DNA of 5,787 nucleotides, taken from assembly GCA_964523725.1 (NCBI GenBank), contig CAZGAU010000250.1, forward strand, positions 1 to 5,787. Direction: 5' to 3'. Below the pieces are notes generated by a model that made no database searches, was not told the DNA's origin, and saw nothing but the letters and a program-made list of their open reading frames with translations. This DNA comes from JADJNW01 sp964523725. Lineage in GTDB: Bacteria; Bacteroidota; Bacteroidia; Chitinophagales; Saprospiraceae. A program made the position numbers and the translations under genes. Below are positions 1-4,980 of this stretch, piece after piece; positions within the stretch are counted from its first letter, which is position 1; each line of letters starts with the position of its first letter.

Positions 1-78
1 CGCAATCTTTACAACAATCTTTAAAAACTGGTAAATATAATACATGCAAACTGCTTCAACTTTATCATTATTTGAACA

Positions 79-1146
79 TCAAACTTTAAAATTCAACAGA
101 AAATCCTTGATCGTTTGATCAAACTGCTCGCTCCCCCCAGAATGAAACTCCACCTGTACCGGCAAAGCAAACACCGGCAACTGATTGTCTATCAGCAATT
201 TGCGATGCAATTCCAGGCGCATGGCGTCTTTCTCGGTGGTCAGGATTATTTTCTTCTCACTTTGAATCCGGTCGAAAGCCACTTTTACCTCCCGCATATC
301 ATCTTCGGTGAATAAATGATGATCGGCGTATTCTAAAATGGTGACAGATTCTACTTTTTCTTGTAAATAATCGGTCAAATATTCCGTTCTTGCAATGGCA
401 CAAACGAGCAGCACCTGCCAGTCTGATTGCAAATCCGCTACATAACGCGCATTAAAAATATAATAAGGTTGTCCGTATTTATAATATGAAAAATACACCT
501 GCTGGTGGGAAAAAGGCTTGATTTCATTGGTGACACGCGCCTGTTCACTATCGGGAAGTTCTTGCGGGCATTTAGTCACTATAATAATATCGGCGCGCTG
601 ATACCCCGAACGCCACTCGCGCAGTCGCCCGGAAGGCAGCAGCCAGTCGCGGGTAAATAAATGATTATATTCGGTTAATAAAATATTTAGTCCCGGTGTC
701 ACCGCCCGGTGCTGAAAAGCGTCATCCAACAAAACTACCTGTGTTTCAGGCTGATCCATCATAATCTGCGGTATGCCAAAAGCCCGGCTTTCGGACACAG
801 TGACCGTTATATCCGGAAATTTTCGCTTGAATTGTAGTGGTTCGTCGCCCACTTGTTGCGCCGACATCTGCGGATGTACGGTCAGGAATCCCTGGGTCTT
901 GCGGCCGTAGCCCCGGCTTAGGGTAGCCACATTTACATAATCTTTTAATAAACGTATAAGATACTCAATATGAGGTGTTTTCCCGGCTCCACCGACAGAA
1001 AGATTGCCCACCGAAATAACCGGCACGTCGAATTTAATACTTTTTAACAGCCCCGCTCTGTAAGCCACATCGTGCAGACTCACGCCCAAGCCGTACAACA
1101 GTGAAAAGGGTAATAACAGGATTTTTACGAGTATATTTTGTACCAT
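79..1146 (-). CDS. lpxK: Tetraacyldisaccharide 4'-kinase (lipid A 4'-kinase)
   Basis: This kinase uses ATP to phosphorylate the 4' position of the tetraacyldisaccharide 1-phosphate precursor, forming lipid IVA, at the cytoplasmic face of the inner membrane. The 355-residue protein is close to the usual 330-360. It has a hydrophobic N-terminal anchor at about residues 3-22, a P-loop GGAGKTP at 52-58 in the family context SVGNLSVGGAGKTP, LSRGYGRK at 76-83, GDEPLQ at 100-105, and a Walker B-type LLDDAFQH at 139-146. LpxK enzymes often have DDGFQH; the Ala form is, from memory, common in Bacteroidota. PSGRLRE at 171-177 and a C-terminal TTEKDAMRL stretch also fit. The ATG at 1146-1144 starts directly before the membrane anchor and is the obvious start; the stop is TGA. 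It follows the DUF2851 gene by 92 bp on the same strand, and a -7-like promoter box lies in that gap. All expected catalytic motifs are visible, so it is probably functional. Confidence 0.97.
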   Translation of the reverse strand: MVQNILVKILLLPFSLLYGLGVSLHDVAYRAGLLKSIKFDVPVISVGNLSVGGAGKTPHIEYLIRLLKDYVNVATLSRGYGRKTQGFLTVHPQMSAQQVGDEPLQFKRKFPDITVTVSESRAFGIPQIMMDQPETQVVLLDDAFQHRAVTPGLNILLTEYNHLFTRDWLLPSGRLREWRSGYQRADIIIVTKCPQELPDSEQARVTNEIKPFSHQQVYFSYYKYGQPYYIFNARYVADLQSDWQVLLVCAIARTEYLTDYLQEKVESVTILEYADHHLFTEDDMREVKVAFDRIQSEKKIILTTEKDAMRLELHRKLLIDNQLPVFALPVQVEFHSGGSEQFDQTIKDFLLNFKV

Positions 1147-1152
1147 AATTTT

Positions 1153-1180
1153 AGTTAGCAGTAAGCCGTTAGCAGTCGCT
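1153..1180. repeat. Degenerate 7-bp tandem repeat (AGTTAGC-like)
   Basis: Four consecutive heptamers can be read on the plus strand: AGTTAGC, AGTAAGC, CGTTAGC and AGTCGCT. The first three differ by one or two bases; the fourth is degenerate. The core GTTAGCAGT occurs twice (1154-1162 and 1168-1176). The array sits immediately upstream of the lpxK start, inside its probable 5' leader. Its function is unknown and it may simply be a decayed simple-sequence repeat. Confidence 0.55.
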
Positions 1181-1192
1181 ACAACGCTACAA
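1177..1192. repeat. Perfect 8-bp tandem duplication CGCTACAA x2
   Basis: CGCTACAA occurs twice with no spacer (1177-1184 and 1185-1192). It overlaps the end of the heptamer array and the -7-like box of lpxK, so the duplication falls near the predicted transcription start. It is a short repeat with no assigned role. Confidence 0.6.
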
Positions 1193-1197
1193 ATTTA
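1190..1197 (-). promoter_or_regulatory. Candidate Bacteroidota -7 promoter box for lpxK
   Basis: Read on the minus strand this is TAAATTTG, an exact match to the Bacteroidota -7 consensus TAnnTTTG. It lies 43 bases upstream of the lpxK ATG, which would give a leader of roughly 35-40 nt. The -33 element (TTTG) is poor: the nearest match is GTTG, with a spacer of about 24 bases, longer than usual. The -7 match is seen directly; promoter activity is inferred, and read-through from the DUF2851 gene remains possible. Confidence 0.4.
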
Positions 1198-1238
1198 GAT
1201 TTTTTTCGCAAGAGATCAGAACAACGCTTCGGTTCTAC

Positions 1239-2375
1239 TTATTTCTGCAGAATCGCGTTTCCGATTGCACAATCTAAACAACGCTTTTGGTCGCAATATT
1301 GATTTTTCAATTGCAATAAAGCTTGCGTCTGGTAGGCGGAATTTGGCGTCATGCCCAGCTCTTGCCAGTGTTCAATGATATGATTATTTTCAGGCGGGAT
1401 TTGTTCCAGCAATTGAAAGGCTTTATCCTGATAGCGATCTTCACTGCGTAATTTTCCGTATAAAAACAAAAACGGCGCGATGGTATTAATAACAAGTAAA
1501 TGAATCGTGCTTTTGCCTAATTTTTTTTGACTTTTCTTGGATGCTTTATCAAACACATAATGCGTAAGCCAGTAATTGGAAAGCTTGAGTTCAAACATGT
1601 TTTCCAGTTCATTTATATCCGCGGCGGCCAGCATTTTACTAAATAAATGGTTGGTTTGAAATAAAAGCGTGGCGAACTGTGCCATACGGATNNNNNNNNN
1701 NNNNNNNNNNNNNNNNNNNNNNNNNNNNNNNNNNNNNNNNNNNNNNNNNNNNNNNNNNNNNNNNNNNNNNNNNNNNNNNNNNNNNNNNNNNAATGGCTCG
1801 GCGTTGACCCGCATGCCAAAATTCCGCGCCAGCGCTTGATAGAAAGTTTCTTCCCAATTGTTGCCGTTGTGAGCAAGCAGTTGCGCAATCGCTTCGGTTT
1901 TTTGTTCCAAACGCTCTACCAGCAGGCGTTCCAGCCAAAGGGTTTTGGTCATTTCTGATACCTGAAAAAAGTGATGCTGGCAGGGAATCCAGTGTTCATT
2001 ATGCAAAAGCTTGAGGTAAGTTGCTGATAATCTGGGCGGTACGAGGCTTTTTACTTCCAGGCAGGGAATGCGCTCGCCATTGGCGCGGTGAACCGGCTGA
2101 TCTTCTTCGAGCACCACGTGCAGAATTACATTGTCATATGCACGGTCATTTTGATGCCCATGTACCTGCCAATCAGAGGATTGCAAATGCATTTCCACAT
2201 TACCAGCCCAAATGGTGTCTCCGATTCGGAGGCGCACATTCGTAAAATCAGGACCGCTGTGGGGATTGTAAATGCCAAAATGCAAAATTTCGAGGCGTTC
2301 ACCCTCGGTGGTGTGCAGGTCTGAAATCTCCAGCCGCCGGGTGCGCCAGAGGTAGTGCAAAAAATCTTCGCGCAT
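1239..2375 (-). CDS. DUF2851 family protein, interrupted by an assembly gap
   Basis: This is a member of the uncharacterised DUF2851 family, widespread in Bacteroidota; no function is known to me. Visible family signatures are MREDFLHYLWRTRR at the N-terminus, GPDFTNVRLRIGDTIWAGNVEMH-like spacing at residues 41-63, SSDWQVHGHQND at 66-77, NVILHVVLEED at 82-92, and IRMAQFA directly after the gap. LSNYWLTHYVF and VINTIAPFLFLYG follow, and the C-terminus carries a C-x4-C-x2-C motif (YCDQKRCLDC). The frame is open further upstream to a GTG at 2534, but that 53-residue extension is not family-like and would translate through a strong terminator. The ATG at 2375 is therefore chosen. An N run at 1692-1791 hides part of the middle. 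With the gap counted as 100 bases the product is 378 residues; family members are, from memory, about 420-430, so the true gap is probably longer. Both flanks are in the same frame as written. Confidence 0.88.
   Translation of the reverse strand: MREDFLHYLWRTRRLEISDLHTTEGERLEILHFGIYNPHSGPDFTNVRLRIGDTIWAGNVEMHLQSSDWQVHGHQNDRAYDNVILHVVLEEDQPVHRANGERIPCLEVKSLVPPRLSATYLKLLHNEHWIPCQHHFFQVSEMTKTLWLERLLVERLEQKTEAIAQLLAHNGNNWEETFYQALARNFGMRVNAEPXXXXXXXXXXXXXXXXXXXXXXXXXXXXXXXXXXIRMAQFATLLFQTNHLFSKMLAAADINELENMFELKLSNYWLTHYVFDKASKKSQKKLGKSTIHLLVINTIAPFLFLYGKLRSEDRYQDKAFQLLEQIPPENNHIIEHWQELGMTPNSAYQTQALLQLKNQYCDQKRCLDCAIGNAILQK
1692..1791. other. Assembly gap (100 N)
   Basis: A run of exactly 100 undetermined bases lies inside the DUF2851 gene. 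A round 100 is a conventional placeholder for a scaffold join of unknown length, so the real distance may differ. The recognisable family blocks on either side (NFGMRVNAEP before, IRMAQFA after) suggest that more than the implied 34 or so residues are missing. Confidence 0.98.
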
Positions 2376-2488
2376 GGGGTTTGTTTTTAGCGCCAATGCA
2401 GGATCGGCGTGTGTAAATAAAACTTTATAATTTGGACGGCGAGAGATAAAAAAGGTCACTTGAATATGATCCAAAAGATTTAATTTAT

Positions 2489-2521
2489 AAAAAATAACCG
2501 GAACGCTCGCACGCTCCGGCT
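2489..2521 (-). terminator. Rho-independent terminator closing the sigma/barrel/lipoprotein unit
   Basis: On the minus strand, bases 2521-2496 fold into an 11-bp stem (AGCCGGAGCGT against GCGTTCCGGTT, including three G-U pairs) capped by a GCGA (GNRA-type) tetraloop. The stem is followed at once by A and six Ts (2495-2489). This is a textbook intrinsic terminator read from high to low coordinates. It lies 49 bases past the stop of the cytochrome-like lipoprotein gene and 113 bases before the DUF2851 ATG. It separates the two transcription units and argues against the longer GTG start of the DUF2851 frame. Confidence 0.85.
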
Positions 2522-2570
2522 CTAATCGGATCACGTTGTCATAAAAACTTATATCATAAAAAAATAAAAA

Positions 2571-2963
2571 TCAATTATTGGGCGCTCCCGCGTCAATCCA
2601 GGCTTTGATCTGATCGATATCACATTGGGGAAGGCGGCCACCGCCCTGCGGCATGGGCACAAACCCGGGGAGATGCGCCACCGAGCCATACAAGCGCCCC
2701 TCGTCCACCTTGGCTTTTACCGCCGCGTAAGATTCCAGGCTGAAACCACTGAGCGGGCTGCTGCCGTTGTGACAACCGTTGAAACAATTAGTTTGTATAA
2801 TGAGCATAATATCCATCGAAAACATTACATCCTCAGTATCACAATTATCCGGATCAGGAGTATCGTTCATGCTGTCATAAGTACAGGCGGCAAGCAGGAA
2901 GGCAATGCTGACGACCATCACTATTTTATAAAAAAAGAATTTTATTATATTTTTCAAATACAT
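2571..2963 (-). CDS. Small lipoprotein related to c-type cytochromes, with a C-x3-C-H motif
   Basis: This 130-residue predicted lipoprotein has a short basic/hydrophobic signal (residues 1-26) ending in the lipobox FLLAAC, with Cys27 as the lipidation site. The rest resembles small Bacteroidota cytochrome c-like domains: CDTEDVMFSMDIMLIIQTNC, then GCHNGSSPLSGFSLESY, VPMPQGGGRL with Met104 as a possible axial ligand, and CDIDQIKAWIDAGAPNN at the end. The haem site reads C60-F-N-G-C64-H65, with three residues between the cysteines instead of the usual two. Haem binding is therefore an inference. Cys41 and Cys114 could form a disulfide. An in-frame TTG at 2975 would add four residues; the ATG at 2963 is preferred. 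The gene starts 45 bp after the beta-barrel protein gene and is followed by a strong terminator, so it is probably the last gene of the sigma-factor transcript. The substrate or partner is unknown. Confidence 0.85.
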   Translation of the reverse strand: MYLKNIIKFFFYKIVMVVSIAFLLAACTYDSMNDTPDPDNCDTEDVMFSMDIMLIIQTNCFNGCHNGSSPLSGFSLESYAAVKAKVDEGRLYGSVAHLPGFVPMPQGGGRLPQCDIDQIKAWIDAGAPNN

Positions 2964-3008
2964 AGCTTCAAACAATTAAAGAAATTAAAAATTTATTTAC
3001 ATCCGCTA

Positions 3009-4226
3009 TTACAAATGGAGATTAAACTTTAAACTCGTTCCGATGCTGTACAACCTTACGTGTCCATGCCCGACGCCGCTGAGCGGTACTTGTAAATACG
3101 GTGAAAATTGCAGAGAGGTTTTATTTCCGAGCATTTTATGATATCCCACTGAAAATTGTGCAATGCCAAACCAATATTCAGTAGTTTCATCCGTTGCCCA
3201 CCAGCGAACCAGGTCTGGGTCATAAGTATCATAATGATAATAATAATCTTCCCGCAACATGATATAGGATGTAATACCGCCGTTAAAAAACACCCCGTTT
3301 TGACGATAACCCTTCGGGAAAAAACTCATTTGTAACGGCAACTCGATAATATCGCACATACCCTCGGTAGAGGTGGGTGCAATTCCCCGCGTCCAGAAGC
3401 CATATTCTGGTACATATTCACCGGCACCGGCGCGGTATTGGTTGCGAATAAAATTGGCGCCCAGCCCCAGGCTGTATTTGCCGGCAAGGCGGTATTCCGC
3501 GAAAATCCCCGCATTCCAGCTTCGGCGCGAGAAATCATCGGGTCCCACCGAGGTCAATTCACCTGCGCCGCGCAGCCCCAACACAAATTCGCTTTTTATT
3601 GTCTCGGCAACATCTGTCGGCGGGGCTTCCGGCAAATGAATTGTAATTTTATTTAATGATTGGACTACCTCCAGTTCAAGTGCAGGCAACAATCCCAGTT
3701 CAGCATTTACCAAAGAAATTTCAGGCTCTTGCGTGGCATTATTTTTTGTACCAGAGTTTAGTTTTTCTGAAAAGGGTGTAACTTCAGGCTCCGATTCCCG
3801 TAAAACCACCGGCAGCTTGCTTTGCCGCGATTTATCTTTGGAAACATCAGGTTTTATAGGTGTTTGGGCGTTTTTATTCTTATTAATTTCTTGATAGATT
3901 TTTAGATTTAAATCCGTGGAACCTGGCTCCGCTTGCGTTTCTTCCGGCTCGTTTTGAGTAGCCTGAGGCAAGCTCGATTCGGTTGTTGGTTTTGCCTTTT
4001 CTAAAACCGGATTTTGAACCAAGAACCAAAGACCAACCGTGATCAAAAGCAGCGCAGCCGCTCCGCTCCACCACCAAATGATAGCTCGCCGACGGCGCCT
4101 GTCTCGTTCAAGCAAAGCTTCCATCTGCTCCCAGGCCGCAGGGTTGTACTCGAAATGGTCTTGCTCCATTCCCTGCTGAAACAGTTGATCCAAATCCTTT
4201 TTCGACCAGTCAGACATATCTGCCAT
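3009..4226 (-). CDS. Inner-membrane-anchored protein with C-terminal beta-barrel-like domain, putative anti-sigma partner
   Basis: This 405-residue protein has three parts. Residues 1-47 are soluble and charged, with FEYNPAAWEQMEALLE (about 26-40) and an Arg-rich stretch (41-47), resembling the cytoplasmic N-terminus of Bacteroidota membrane proteins encoded beside sigma factors. Residues 48-70 form one transmembrane helix (AIIWWWSGAAALLLITVGLW), with the arginines favouring N-terminus-in. Residues 71-210 are a polar linker rich in Glu, Pro, Ser, Thr and Lys. Residues 213-405 are rich in alternating aromatic/Gly segments (SEFVLGLRGAG, WNAGIFAEYRL, YSLGLGANF, IIELPLQMSFF, WFGIAQFSVGYH, SLQFSPYLQVPL) like the OmpA/PorT-type beta-barrels of the phylum. 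The gene overlaps the sigma-factor gene by 17 bp; a second ATG at 4217 would shorten the overlap to 8 bp. An anti-sigma or sensor role is inferred from this context and the N-terminus. I see no zinc-binding anti-sigma (ZAS) motif. A plain outer-membrane barrel annotation is the alternative. Confidence 0.85.
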   Translation of the reverse strand: MADMSDWSKKDLDQLFQQGMEQDHFEYNPAAWEQMEALLERDRRRRRAIIWWWSGAAALLLITVGLWFLVQNPVLEKAKPTTESSLPQATQNEPEETQAEPGSTDLNLKIYQEINKNKNAQTPIKPDVSKDKSRQSKLPVVLRESEPEVTPFSEKLNSGTKNNATQEPEISLVNAELGLLPALELEVVQSLNKITIHLPEAPPTDVAETIKSEFVLGLRGAGELTSVGPDDFSRRSWNAGIFAEYRLAGKYSLGLGANFIRNQYRAGAGEYVPEYGFWTRGIAPTSTEGMCDIIELPLQMSFFPKGYRQNGVFFNGGITSYIMLREDYYYHYDTYDPDLVRWWATDETTEYWFGIAQFSVGYHKMLGNKTSLQFSPYLQVPLSGVGHGHVRLYSIGTSLKFNLHL

Positions 4227-4767
4227 CGAGTTTGTTGTTCAATAATTCCTGCAACTTCGCTCGCGCCCGCGCAAGATTCGACTTGGAAGTGCTCACGCTG
4301 ATGCCCAGTATGGAAGCGATTTCCTCGTGTTTAAAGCCGTCAATCACATACATATTGAAAACCGTGCGATACGCCGCCGACAGCGATTGTACCATCACCA
4401 TGAGTTCCTGGTAATTGATGCGGCTCAAAATATCTTCCCGAGTCGGCATATTTTTGGCTTCTTCCATGCTCATTTCCATTTTGAACTTTTTTTGACTTTT
4501 TACATAATCAATCGCCGCGTTGATGACAATTCGCCTAAACCAGGGTTTGAACGGTTGCGCCGAGTCGTATTTTTTAATATTTCTAAAAACTCGCAAAAAG
4601 CCGTCATTCAACACCGAAATAGCCTCGGGTTCATTTTCCACATAGCGGATACAAATGCTCATGCCATAGGCGTAGAACAGCCGGTACAGTGCGTTTTGCA
4701 TGCTGCGGTCGCGTTTGCAACACCCCTGGATGATCTGCTGGAAATCCATGTCGGCCTTCAGGTGCAT
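4210..4767 (-). CDS. RNA polymerase sigma-70 factor, ECF type
   Basis: This 185-residue sigma factor has only regions 2 and 4, as expected for the extracytoplasmic-function group. Region 2 spans about residues 25-90, with SVLNDGFLRVFRNI at 51-64 (core binding and -10 recognition helix) and PWFRRIVINAAIDYVK at 75-90. Region 4 spans about 115-175, with the helix-turn-helix EEIASILGISVSTSKSNLA at 148-166 followed by RARAKL, typical of Bacteroidota ECF factors. It should direct RNA polymerase to a small regulon in response to a signal passed by a membrane partner. The overlapping downstream gene is the obvious candidate partner. The start is the ATG at 4767; an ATG at 4749 (MDFQQIIQG) is a plausible alternative six residues later. 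The 213-bp region upstream presumably holds the promoter, but I find no convincing TAnnTTTG box there, so an alternative or autoregulated promoter is possible. Confidence 0.95.
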   Translation of the reverse strand: MHLKADMDFQQIIQGCCKRDRSMQNALYRLFYAYGMSICIRYVENEPEAISVLNDGFLRVFRNIKKYDSAQPFKPWFRRIVINAAIDYVKSQKKFKMEMSMEEAKNMPTREDILSRINYQELMVMVQSLSAAYRTVFNMYVIDGFKHEEIASILGISVSTSKSNLARARAKLQELLNNKLDGRYV

Positions 4768-4930
4768 GAATATTTTTTGCGTTTTTTACCCTATACTGCC
4801 CCAAAGCTCAAAAGGCTGCGTAGCGTCAGAAAAAATGTTCTAACTCTAATTTAAGGATTCTTTTTTATGAAATCCTGGAAGATTGTATGATAAGAGGCTG
4901 GATATTAATCCCTTGGGCGAGATCATGATT

Positions 4931-4974
4931 TGGAATACCGAAGTACAAAAGCTGTCCAATACTCCGGTATTCCA
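4931..4974 (-). terminator. 15-bp stem-loop after the secreted-protein gene (possible terminator or 3' stabiliser)
   Basis: On the minus strand TGGAATACCGGAGTA (4974-4960) pairs with TACTTCGGTATTCCA (4945-4931) over 15 continuous base pairs, one a G-U wobble, around a 14-nt loop. It begins 6 bases after the stop codon of the upstream gene. The single imperfect position is G-U if transcribed from the minus strand but A-C from the plus strand, which fits selection on minus-strand RNA. No T-tract follows, so it is not a classical intrinsic terminator. It could stabilise the 3' end, attenuate read-through into the sigma operon, or bind a protein as a DNA palindrome. Confidence 0.55.
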
Positions 4975-4980
4975 GTAAAA

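Noticed and set aside
1216..1236. Small hairpin AGAAC...GTTCT after the DUF2851 stop, considered as a terminator
   Set aside because: It has only a 5-bp stem with a 9-nt loop and no T-tract directly after it.
2964..3008. Internal promoter before the cytochrome-like lipoprotein gene
   Set aside because: The AT-rich gap holds TAATTGTTTG on the minus strand, but the spacing does not fit TAnnTTTG and no -33 element is seen.
2625..3032. 135-codon plus-strand frame opposite the lipoprotein gene
   Set aside because: The minus strand encodes a lipobox and cytochrome-like motifs; the plus-strand translation has no domain-like pattern.
4327..4854. 175-codon plus-strand frame opposite the sigma-factor gene
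   Set aside because: It is the antisense of a clear ECF sigma factor and shows no recognisable domain; His/Phe-rich composition is typical of a shadow frame.
4854..4876. AGGATT...AATCCT inverted repeat upstream of the sigma gene, considered as an operator or terminator
   Set aside because: The arms are only 6 bp in an AT-rich region, which chance can easily produce.
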